From Cyanophora paradoxa (lineage: Eukaryota; Glaucocystophyceae; Cyanophorales; Cyanophoraceae), in the NCBI GenBank assembly GCA_004431415.1, contig QPMI01000408.1:806001-870000 (forward strand): a DNA stretch of 64,000 bases, written 5' to 3'. How positions within the stretch are numbered: position 1 is the stretch's first letter; every line of letters begins with the position of its first letter. The notes beneath the pieces were generated by a model that worked only from the letters and a program-made list of their open reading frames with translations, was not told the origin of the DNA and made no database searches. Both the position numbers and the translations under genes were made by a program. Below, piece by piece: positions 1 through 9,480 of the stretch.

Positions 1-506
1 CAGCAAGTTACCGCGGGAAAAACCGCGTAACGGTCATGCGCGCTGGACCCCGGCTCGGCACCCGCGGGTCCAGAGGAAAAACAGGGTAAAACCCAGCGGT
101 GAAAACCCGAGATTCTCCACGAAGCCGCGCGACTGTTTCTTGGGGGCGCGCTGGACCCCGGCCCGGCACAAGTGGGTCCAGCGGACGCGCGTGGAAAACG
201 AATGACGACCGGTACACCGAGTCTGCGCGGTTCGTGCCCGAATCTTCGACGGGACTATTGTAAATTACCACGGATCAGCTGTGCACGACCACGTCCGCGC
301 TGGTGGCCGGCACCGAGCGGGAGTAACATCCGGAACCGTGTGCACAGGAGACGACAAGGAACCACGTATTATAATACCCTCGGCGAACGCTGGCGCTGGT
401 CGCCGTATGCATTGCCTTTTTTGCGCGAACTTTTCGCGGCGCCGGGGCTCGCTGGGTGGCGAGGTTCGGCGCCCCGGAAGGAAAAATCGCGGGGAGGTGG
501 GCGGGA

Positions 507-822
507 GCGATTTCGCTTCGCCGCTGGTCGCTTCGTGGCCTGGAGCGGCCGCGAGCGAAGCTGGGCGTGAAGGGAAACCCCGAATCAGCGTACCCCCCGG
601 AGCTCGGCGGCTTCAAGCCCGCCGGCTCGGCCCAACGGCTAGCTCAGCTAGTCCCTTGCGGGACGCTCGCTGCAGCCTGCTGCTTATCCCGTGCTCGCCT
701 CGCGCCGCTCCGCGGCTAGCGAGTCGCTCAGCTCTTTTGTGCCTGGCGCTCGGCTACGGTCTTCTTTGTTCGCATTCCGTCGGCGCAAAACTCGATTTAC
801 GCATTGAGAGCGCAAATCCCGA
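507..822. repeat. Split direct repeat, 316-bp unit (internal copy) of retrotransposon copy 1
   Basis: The sequence from GCGATTTCGC to AAATCCCGA is repeated at 20076-20391 at the element's right end and at 27271-27586 and 37114-37429 in copy 2. Here it joins directly to the 559-bp unit that follows. The junction CCCGA/TTTACG matches the sequence expected when the two ends of the element meet in a circular intermediate. Confidence 0.88.
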
Positions 823-1381
823 TTTACGCCTCGCTTCATTCGAATGCAGAAGACCTAGCTATCTTACGCCTGGCACTACTTAGCTAGATGCACGGGATAG
901 CGCATCAGGTTGGGCCCTGAGGTACGGCAGCTCAAGGCTGCTTTCCCGGGAACCACGTATCATAATACGTTGGCGATCGACCAGGGCGGATCGCCGTATG
1001 CCATTCCGGCCTCGCCCTTGCGAGTTCCGGAACAAGAACTCTCCGGGGTAAGCGCGCTAGGCGCCTGTACCCCGGGGAGGGCCGTTGCGGGTCGAGACGG
1101 TGTACCCCGCTCGGGGGTACTCCTCTCGGGGCCGTCGCGGGGCCGATCGGGGTACCCCGCTCGGGGGTACACTTGATCGGGGCCGCTCTGACGCCGTACC
1201 CCTCTCCGGGGTACGCGTTCGGCCTCGGGCCGCGCCTTGTGGGGCCGGTTGGGGCGAACAGCGTACCCCGGGGAGGGGTACGCGGTTTCTTCCGGGTTCG
1301 GGGATCCGAAGCCGGGTACCGCCGCCGGAGGCCGCGGGGGTGAGCGTAGCGAACGCAGCACGAATGCAGTACCCCCTACCA
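823..1381. repeat. Split direct repeat, ~555-bp unit (internal copy) of retrotransposon copy 1
   Basis: It matches 27587-28141 and 26067-26620 of copy 2. It contains a ladder of GTACCCC...GGGGTAC inverted repeats, near 1064-1078, 1101-1120, 1150-1171, 1195-1213 and 1262-1281, that could fold into hairpins. The partner copy that should end the element lies left of the window. Confidence 0.85.
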
Positions 1382-1614
1382 AACAAGAGTCAGGTCACAG
1401 CCAGCCAGAATAGCATACATTGCACCAAGCATAAAACGCTGGAGCGGCCGGGGGGGAAAAGAGCGGGGCCCTTTATGAGCCCCCCTTCCCCTCCGGCTCC
1501 GCATCCCCCGCTCCCTATCCTTCCCCGCCCGCGCACCGCGCGGGCCCTCGCGTGTCATTCTCGATTGCCAGTACGGCTAACCGTGAATGCATTTTTACAC
1601 GCTACAACGCCGGG

Positions 1615-2640
1615 CTAAAAGCCGAGGTCGGCGAGGTCGGAGGAGAGGAGGAACAGGTAATCCTCGATGTACCCCTGGGGAACCGAGGAGTACAGGGCCC
1701 AACGACCGTGACGGCGGATCCAGGTCGCCGGCAGGCCGCGGCGGGCCGCAGCCGTGGCGCCGCCGCGGCGGAGGCTGTGCCCGGAGAAGTCCGCGGGGTC
1801 GTGGCCGACCGCGCCGGCCACCTCCTTCACCAGGCGCCGTAGGAAGCCGGCGGTGACCGCGGTCGACGGGTCGGAGAGACGCGGGAATAGTGGGGCCGTG
1901 GCCGGGGCGTCGGCCCGGTTCTCGCTCAGGTGGGACGCGAGCAGTCGCACGGGCAGGACGGACTGTGGCGGGCGGGCGTCAGGTAGACGACGGCGCCGCG
2001 TGCCTCCTGGTCGGTCTTCGAGCGCCGAACGTGCAGGGCGATGCGAGGGGACGGTTCCGTCTCGCACGTGACGTCGCCCATTCGAAGGGCGACGAGCTCT
2101 GCGCCTCGCAGGAACCCGGCGATGCCGACGGCGAGCAGCGCGGCGTCGCGGAGTCGCTGCGCCGGGGCGCGGTTGCCGAAGGAGGAGGTGGCGAACCAGG
2201 CCCGGACGTCGCCGGGCAGGAGCGCGCGGCGCTGCTGGACGGGTCGGCCCAGGCGGCGCTTCATGCCGCGCCAGGCCGTCTGGTACATGAACGAGCGCGG
2301 CTGGGCGGGGTCCACCAGGCCCCGCAGCTTGAGCTCGCGCCAGATGTGGGCCGCCAGGCCGCCGATGGTGCTCGGGGCGAGGTCTGCCCCCGCCGTGCGG
2401 CGGCGGCTGGCGGTCGCATCGGCCAGAAAGAGGAGGACGGAGCGCTCGGCCGCCGGCGCCAGGTCGTGGCGGGCGGTGAACGCGAAGTACCGGCGCGCCG
2501 CACGCCGCTGCCCCGCCGTGGTGCGGGGCGCGAAAGCGGCCCCCTGCCAGTCGGCGAGCTCCTCCGCCGCCACGTTCGGCTCTACGACCAGAAGGTCAGC
2601 TCGAGCGGCCACGGGGACGAGCCCAGGCCTATGCTCCCGG
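1615..2640 (-). pseudogene. Tyrosine recombinase (YR) of retrotransposon copy 1, frameshifted
   Basis: This is the DIRS/Ngaro-type tyrosine recombinase, the enzyme known to integrate such elements from circular DNA without target duplication. Visible motifs are the first catalytic Arg region (FLRGAELVAL), the H-x-x-R box (HSLRRGG) and a GRW...Y segment near the C-terminus. The N-terminal part reads in one frame and the part downstream of about 1950 in another. Copy 2 has one extra G in the run at that point and reads straight through. No in-frame Met was found upstream of the region overlapping the RNase H end, so normal expression may need frameshifting or a fusion. It is a disabled copy or the victim of a sequencing error. 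Confidence 0.8.
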
Positions 2641-4650
2641 AGAAGAAGACATGGGGGGGAAGGTCGGCGAGCGGGGCGACGGAGGCGCCGCGGGCGCGAA
2701 GGTCCCCCAGCGCGACCGACCAGGTCGTGCTGGGCTGGACGGGGAGGAGGAGGCCGAGGGGGGCCGAGGCCGGGCGATCGCGGAGCGAGGCGATCAGCGC
2801 CGGGCGGAGGCGAGAGTCGACCGTCAGGACGGTCGGCTCCGCGGGGCGGAAGTCGCCCAACCAGAGGTCGTCCTCGAAGGCGACGTGGTGGTGGGCGGCC
2901 GCGCGCTGACCGAGGAGGCGTCGGCACCGCTCGAGGAGGGAGCGGTTCAGAGCCGGGGCGCGGGCGCCGTCGCGCGAGCCGCGGTCGGCGAAGACGTTGG
3001 CCTCGCCCGGCAGGTGCCGGGCGGTGATGGACACGCCGAGGGCCGCGCAGCGGTGCCAGAGGCGGACGCTCAGGTCGAAGAGGCGGGCGGAGCCGCCCCC
3101 GCGCGCCACGGCGGCGACCGCCGAGCGGTTGTCGCAGCGGATGAGGACGTGCGCGCCCGCGGGGAGCAGGGGGAACAGGTCGTCCGCCGCGGCGACGATG
3201 GCGCGGAGCTCGCGCTCGTTGCTGCTCGTGTCGCCGGCCTTCATGGGGCCGTCGGAGGCGCGCAGGGACGCCGGGAACGTGCCGAACACGGACCACGCCT
3301 CGCGCTGGCGCGTGGCGCCGGCGTCGAAGGACACCGCCTTGTCAAGGAAGGCGGCGTAGCCGTAGCCGGAGGCGTCGGTGAACAGCCGGTAGAAGGACCG
3401 CGGCGTCCAGATCGGGTGCTCCGGGGGCGAGCCGCGGCGGAGGGCGGCGCGCAGCCACTCGAGGCACTCGCGCGCGGGGCCCTCGATCGTGACCAGCGAC
3501 TCGTTGAACGGGTCGGCGAGCGCGTCCGCGGTCGACATGAGGCCGAACAGGGCCGGGTCATGAGGCGGACCGCGGGGAAGGCCATGCGGAGGGCGATGAG
3601 GGAGCCGGCGAGCTTCTGGAGCCGGCGGGCCGAGACGGAGGGCTGGTCGAGCGCCTCGTCGACGCGCGCGAGGGTTTTTGCGACCTTTTTCGCGGTGACC
3701 GCGAAAACGCCGGACTCGGGGCGCACGTCGATCACGATGCCCAGGTACTCCGTGAGCTGGGTCGGCGTGAAGTCCGATTTCTCGGAGAACGTGATGCCGA
3801 GGTCGGGCGCGATCGCCCGCAGGTGCATCGACACGAGCTCCGCGATTTCGCGGGACGGGCAGATGAACAGCCCGTCGTCGATGTACGTGCAGAGCTTGAC
3901 CCCGAGGGCGGCCCAGTACTTCGCGAACGCGCGCGTGAACTTCGTGAACGCGAAGCACGCGATGTTCACGCCGAAGCAGAGCGCCTGGTAGACGTACAGG
4001 ACGCCTCGCCACTCGAAAGAGAGCAGGCGCTGCGTGCTCGGCTCGAGGGCGATGTGGTAATAGCCCTTTTTGAGGTCGAACTTCACGAGCCAGCAGCCGG
4101 GCGTGAGGTACGACGCAACCTCGTCGAGCGTCTGGTACCGGAAGGTCGGCAGCCGGATGAACGGGTTCACCGGCGTCGCGTCGAGGCAGAGGCGGAATTT
4201 GTCCGGGCCGGCCTTGTCGACCACGAGGAGCGAGGCCCGGTGCCGGATCAGGCGGATGTCCTCCTCGGTCGCGACGCGCGTGACGCCGAGGGCGAGCATG
4301 CTCGCGGCCTCGCGGTCGACGAACGCGGTGTGCTCCGGCGTGCGGTAGCACGAGTGGCGCGGCCCTTCGGGACGGATCCGGGGTAGGTCCAGCGGGGACG
4401 CGACCGGCATGCCGTTCAGGGTCTGGAGCGGCAGGCGCAGCCCCTTGCTAATCACGATGCCCACCCAGGACGGCAACTGCGTGCCGGCGCGGCGGAAGAA
4501 GGCGCGCCAGTTGTGCGCGTGGTCCTGGAGCTGCCCCGCTCGGAAACGAGCCGCGGCGCCCGCGAAATCGTACGGCCCCGGGTCCCCGTGCGCCGCCACC
4601 AGGCGGCGCAAGCGCTCGAACGGATCGGGGGTGGAAATGCCTGGTGGCAT
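2582..4650 (-). pseudogene. Reverse transcriptase-RNase H of retrotransposon copy 1, one frame break
   Basis: Reading minus from a possible start at 4650 (MPPGIST), the protein has the RT palm. The LVKFDLKKGYYHI region leads to the catalytic YIDDG box near 3876-3890. The RNase H domain follows, with LFTDASGYGYAAFLD (3340-3384), a conserved Glu in SNERELRAI, Asp in RCDNRSA and a terminal DRGSRDG segment. The ORF ends with TFWS and a stop at 2582-2584, overlapping the YR frame. The frame is broken near 3551, where copy 1 has one G fewer than copy 2. The upstream frame is open into the gag region, so the exact start is uncertain. Confidence 0.85.
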
Positions 4651-4753
4651 TGTACACGCGGGTACACGACGGGGGAACGGGCTCGCAGGCCCGGGAGCGG
4701 CTGGGGGCGACGCGGGGATCGACGGGGGAGCCGCGGACGGAGGGGCGGGCGGG

Positions 4754-6087
4754 CTAGTCCTTGCCGCGCTTGCCGCCCTTGGGCTTCTTGCCCTTCTTGG
4801 GGCGGTCCTCGTCGGAGTCCCCGCGGTCCTTGGGCTCCTCGTCGTCGGCGGCGCGCGCGCGGAGCTGCTTGGCGCCGCGGCCGTGCTTCCGGCCGCCGCG
4901 CTCGCGGCGCTCGCGGCGCTCCGATCGCGAGCCTGCTCGCGCGAGGCGTCGATGGAAGGTCTCGGAAGAGCGGGCGGGAGGGAACCTCCGGCGGCCAGGA
5001 AGGCGGCCGTCATGGCCTCGGGCGTGCCGACCGCGAGGGTGGCGGTCGCCTGCTTGTCAAACTTGCGCAGCTCGTGAGGGCCGAGGGGCGGGTTCTGCAG
5101 GAACGACGACGTGCCGCGGCCGGAGGAGCTGCGCAGGAGCTTCGCCGAGTCGGGCCAGGCCGCGACCGCCTGGCCCGCCTGGTTGAGAGAGCGAGTGAGG
5201 TCCGCGGAGGGCCGCATGTAGGCCCGGAGGACCGAGAGAGCGCGGACGGCCTCCCGCAGGCGGTGGTACAGCGGCCGCGTGAGGGCGTCCCACTCGCGGA
5301 GGAGCTCGCCGTTGCGGCCACAGGCGCCGCCCGGCATGCGGGCGCGGATCTCGCCGATGCGCGCGACGAGGCCGATGGCGTTCTGCACGTTGGCCTGGGC
5401 GAGCCCTTGCGTCACGAGGGCCCAGCAGAACTCGAGCGTCTCCCGGATGCAGAAGAGGCCGAAGTTCGCGATCATGGGCGCGACTTGGTGATCGACCGCG
5501 CCGGCGGCGCTGCCCGCGATGTTGTTGCCGCCGGGCATGAGGTAGTTGGTGAAGCCCTGCTCGATCTGGCGGAGGCGCTCGGCGAGCTCGGTGGCCGCGG
5601 TGTGCAGGCCAGTCTCCGCGGCGGGCAGCTGGAGGCCGACGAGGTTGGCGGGGCGAACGAGGTCGGCCGGGAGGCGGCCAGTCGGCGCCGCGGCCGACGG
5701 CTTTGCCCGCTTCGTCTCCTTCCGCGAGGGAACGGCGGAGGCCTCGGAGGAGGAGTCGGAATCTGACTCGGGGAGGCTGGCGCCCGACGAGGCGGAGCTG
5801 GAGTCGTCCGCGTCGGACGGGTCGCCGGACGCGGCGGACTTCCGGCTCGGGGCGGGGAGGCGGAGCGGGCGCGCTTGCTGCCGGCCGACTTGGTTGCCGG
5901 CGAGGACTTGCGGCGGTCCTTGCCGGCGGGCCGGTCCTTGGCGCGATCGCGGCGCGACTCGCGGTGGTCGCGCTGGTTCTGCGCGTCCCCGGCTGCAGCG
6001 GCGCCGGCCGGGGGCCCGGTCTGGGCGGGGGCTGTCCCCGCGGCGATTGCGGGGGTCGGTGCGGCAAGCTGGAAGCCGGCCTGTGGG
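4754..6087 (-). pseudogene. gag-like protein, C-terminal half (copy 1), split by the nested fold-back element
   Basis: The globular part runs through LVRPANLVGLQLPA and QGFTNYLMPGGNN, a helical capsid-like region. In a neighbouring frame a tail follows with SERRERRERGG, an acidic stretch and KKGKKPKGGKRGKD, ending at a stop at 4754-4756. Such basic/acidic tails are common in gag-like proteins, but no zinc knuckle is visible. The switch between frames cannot be placed exactly. The reading frame is cut at 6087/6088 by the fold-back element and continues in the other half at 15804. A long minus ORF spanning 3241-6417 is a chimera of this gene with the fold-back terminus. Confidence 0.6.
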
Positions 6088-6108
6088 TAGATCGTCACTT
6101 TTGGCTCC

Positions 6109-6300
6109 AGGTACGTTCGGTGCAAAATAGGTACAAAATAGGTACGTTGTCGTACCAGGTTCGTACCGCCCACTGTACCGTGCACCGACGGTACGGCAGC
6201 GTACCGACGTGTACCGAACGAGTCCGCCGCGTACCAAACGCACCGACGGTGCAGCGGGTGTACCGTCGGTACGCGTCGGTTCACGGCACTGTGTCCAAGC
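6109..6300. repeat. Subterminal GTAC-rich repeat block (mirrored at 15590-15780)
   Basis: Short motifs built on CGTACC/GGTACG recur here more than a dozen times at irregular spacing, together with paired GGTACAAAATA-like units. The mirror block lies just inside the other terminus. Clusters of short repeats next to the ends are typical transposase-binding regions in hAT, CACTA and fold-back elements. That role here is inferred. Confidence 0.6.
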
Positions 6301-8572
6301 TGCACCAGAACGCACCGCCCGGGAGCCAAAAGTGACGATCGGAGCCGCGCACCGGACTAGCGTACCAGTATACGTATATATATATACGTATATGCGTACG
6401 CCGACGGAGGGCGTCATTCCCCGCCCACTTCTCAGCCCGGCTACTAGAGAGCCATGGCTAGCCCAGTTCTCGCCCAGCTAGCAGAACTAGAGATCTAGAG
6501 CCAGATCGCCACCAAAGATTTGCCAGGCTGGCTCTGGCGTACGCGTTCTGGCTAGAAATATATCAAAGCGTGGTATCTGATTCTTTGGGGGATGATCTAT
6601 TTATCTATCTATCTACGATTCTGACTGTGAATACATCTTACTGGCCGCTGGTGGGCTCGTCTAGGCTGCACACACTGAAACTGAAACTGAAATTCTCTCG
6701 ATGGCGAACTCAACTAGGCTGTACAAACTGAAACGGAAACTGAAACTGAATTTCGCTGCCTGCCGCTCCTCTGCATAGCCTAGCGGCGGCTACGCAAAAG
6801 TATGCGTGCGGGCCAGCAAGGAAAGGGACCGGGGGGGACGCGACTAGGGATTCACGTGGGAGGGGAGGGCGTGAAGCGATGCGGCCCGCGCGCGCTGTAG
6901 GTCGTGCGGCACCTCGCCGAGCCCGCTGCGCTGTGCGCATCGCGGTTAGCGAGCGCTCGAATCGAGGCGGAACCGAACGGGCCGCTGAGCACCTCGGCCA
7001 GGAGAGGGAGCAGCAGACCGGCTCGAGCTTGCCCCGCGGCCAGGATTCCCGCGACCGCGACCGCGAGGGCGAGGGCGAGGGCGAGGGCGAAGCGCTCGCT
7101 GCGCTCGGAGAGTCAATCGAAAGAAAAGAAGCGTGCGCGCCGGCAAACGACCGCACCTGCGCCCGAGCGGCCGCAAGCATGAACTTCGAGAGCGCCAGCA
7201 GCCACACGTCCGGCGGAGAGCGGCATGCGCTGCGCTGCGCACGCCGCCGGCGTTACAACAAGATCAATGGGCAAGCAGCGGAGACAAGAGCGAGCACCTG
7301 GCCTGCGGAAGAAGTCGCCAAGCGAACTGGGCGGTGGTCTTCTGCTCGCGGGGACCAGTCACGCCCGCTCCCTGGCCCGCCAGCGGAGTGAGGGATTGAA
7401 TCAAAGGAGAAGAAACGAAAAGCACCTTGCTTCGCCTCCGCAGCCACCGCCTACGTGCCGCGCGTGCCTGTCAGCGGCAGAACGCCCATTGGCGACAGCC
7501 GCGGGAGGAATGGACAACAAAGGCAACAAGGAGGTCGACAGCGATGCGTTCGCGAGCGTTCGCGGCCGCAACCGGGAGCCAGCCGCCCTGAAGCAACGCT
7601 CTGCGTTTGAAATCAGGCGGGCGACAGGCGGCGAGAGGGGCAGAGGATGCAAGAAAGTACCTTCGAGCATCGTTCGCGCTGGAAGCTGACGATGTTCGCT
7701 GCGGCGGCAGCAAGTCCGTTCGACCTGGTTTGAAAAGCGGCATCAGAGACGCGGGCAGCGCTGCGAGACCCCGGAGGAGCCAACGAACCGACCCGCTGTG
7801 AGAGTGAAGCGCGTCCGCGCGGCAGCCTTCCGTCGAGGCTGCAGCTGCTGGCAGCAAGGCACTTGAAGGCAGCACGTTTGGGGTACACGACTGATGGGGA
7901 AAAAAGGCTTGCGAGGCCCACAGCGGCAGGGCCGCCGCGGCAGCCGCGCCGTAGTACAGCTTGTCGAGGCCATCTGAAGCGAATGCCAGCGGCTCTTGCG
8001 GCCCTCGCTCGCAGCGCCGCCCGCTGCGTCAACTTCGCGGGTGCTCGCAGCACGCAGCGCGCGGCAGCTACGAGCACGCGAGCTTGTAACTACGGGTCCA
8101 GCTCCCCCCGTGGCGTCGTCCTTGCGCCGCGCCGATCCACAGCTAGATCGACCCGGCCCGCAACCCCGCGCCGGGCGACTTCGCCGCGCTGGCCGGCTTC
8201 TTTGCGTGGCTTTCAGCTCACTTACGTCCGCAGTATCTCTACTAGACAGCCCCGCGGTCGATTTGGAGGGTTGAGGTGCACGCCGGCCGCGGATGCGGTT
8301 CTGGTCGCCGGCGGAGCTCTCTCGCATGTTTCGGTGCATAGAGCGTCCCTTTGAGATGCTAACACAGTGCCTCTGACTCTGGACTGGCAGGACGTTGCGT
8401 GAGCGCGCGGACCGACGCAACCTCCCGATCGGCGGTCGCCTCGGGTGCGCCTGCCAAGCACAGCATTGGGCCAGCGACGCGCGAGCACGTGGCTTACGAG
8501 GCCCAGACCGCCGGGACGGGTGAGCCCGCCTCGGATCGTCGCAGTTTGGGAGCTTCTACTACATCGCCAGCG

Positions 8573-8915
8573 AGCGGGCGGGGCAGCGGGTGGCTGGAGG
8601 ACGGGGCGGTGGCGGCGACCATGGGCGCTTTGCCACGCCTCGCCGCCCTCCTCCCGGACTGCCCGTGCGCCCCGCCCCGCGAGCCCAGCTCCGCCCGCGC
8701 CGGCCCGGCGAGCCCCGCGCAGGGGCGTGGCGGACGAGGCCGGCCTCGCGATCGCCGTGCACGCCGCAAGGCCCGCCCGCCCTGCCCCGCCCCGCCCCGC
8801 CCCGCTCCGGGCCGGGCCTGGGCCGACGGGGCGGGGCGCGCGCAGCCTGGAGCGGCTCGACGTGAGCCGCATGGGCGTCTCGGACCGCGCCCTCGCCGCC
8901 CTCACCGCCGCCGAC
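8573..8915 (+). pseudogene. Captured host gene fragment, LRR-type, with introns (left arm)
   Basis: Three exon-like segments join in phase across two short introns. The exon ending at 8664 is followed by a GT-AG intron 8665-8722. Exon 8723-8770 is followed by a GC-AG intron 8771-8845. Exon 8846-8915 then meets a GTGCGC donor at 8916. The joined peptide has the leucine-rich pattern of LRR repeats (LPRLAALLPDC, then LERLDVSRMGVSDRALAAL). Intron sizes and donors match those of the fibronectin-III gene in this window, so the piece was probably copied from a gene of the same host. It is a fragment without its own ends. Confidence 0.6.
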
Positions 8916-8940
8916 GTGCGCCCCCCGCCGCCCCGCCGCC

Positions 8941-9412
8941 CCCGTCCGCGCGGCTCGCGGGCAGGGCGGAGGCGCGGCGGGCGGCCGCGCGGCTCGCGGG
9001 GCGGAACGGAGGCGCGGCGGGCGGCCGCGCGGCTCGCGGGGTGGAACGGAGGCGCGGCGGGCGGCCGCGCGGCTCGACGGGCGGGGCGGAGGCGCCGCGG
9101 GCGGCCGCGCGGCTCGCGGGGCGGAACGGAGGCGCGGCGGGCGGCCGCGCGGCTCGACGGGCGGGGCGGAGGCGCCGCGGGCGGCCGCGCAGCTCGACGG
9201 GCGGGGCGGAGGCGCGGCGGGCGGCGGCGGCGGCTCGACGGGCGGGGCGGAGGCGCGGCGGGCGGCGGCGGCGGCTCGCAGGGAGGGGCGGAGGCGCGGC
9301 GGGCGGCCGCGCGGCTCGACGGGCGGGGCGGAGGCGCGGCGGGCGGCCGCGCGGCTCGCGGGGTGGAACGGAGGCGCGGCGGGCGGCCGCGCGGCTCGCG
9401 GGGCGCGGCCCA
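8941..9412. repeat. 40-bp GC-rich minisatellite, left arm
   Basis: About twelve copies of a 40-bp unit alternate GGCGCGGCGGGCGGCCGCGC with a GGCTCGCGGGGCGGAACGGA-type half and variants. All six frames stay open because of composition, which explains long Arg/Ala/Gly-rich ORFs here. They should not be annotated as genes. Confidence 0.9.
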
Positions 9413-9480
9413 TTTATCCTCAGCGCGCGTGCACATGCGTCTCTAGCTGCCATCAAAAGGATACTGAGTTACTAAGTTAA

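Larger units (their letters stand above)
6088..9300. repeat. Left inverted arm of the fold-back element
   Basis: It is the reverse complement of about 12600-15803, with scattered single-base differences. Examples are the 6240-6290 region against 15610-15710 and one G/A change near 7410 against 14480. From the end inward it holds the terminus, a GTAC-rich subterminal block, a perfect 24-bp TATACGTATA-type palindrome (about 6369-6392), GAAACT tandem units (about 6674-6755), GCGAGG hexamers (about 7060-7090), a captured gene fragment and a 40-bp minisatellite. No functional coding gene is supported. Confidence 0.85.

Noticed and set aside
3241-6417. A single 1058-aa minus-strand protein with an unusual Tyr-rich start
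   Set aside because: Its first part is the terminal repeat of the nested fold-back element fused by chance to the interrupted gag/RT frame.
6674-6755. GAAACT repeats resembling interferon-response elements
   Set aside because: Such elements are meaningful only in vertebrates; here they are simple tandem repeats in a transposon arm.
8222-9436. Long Arg/Ala/Pro-rich ORFs on both strands (up to 404 aa), and mirror ORFs to 13669
   Set aside because: They are read-throughs of a 40-bp GC minisatellite that leaves all frames open; no domain and no conservation of frame between arms.
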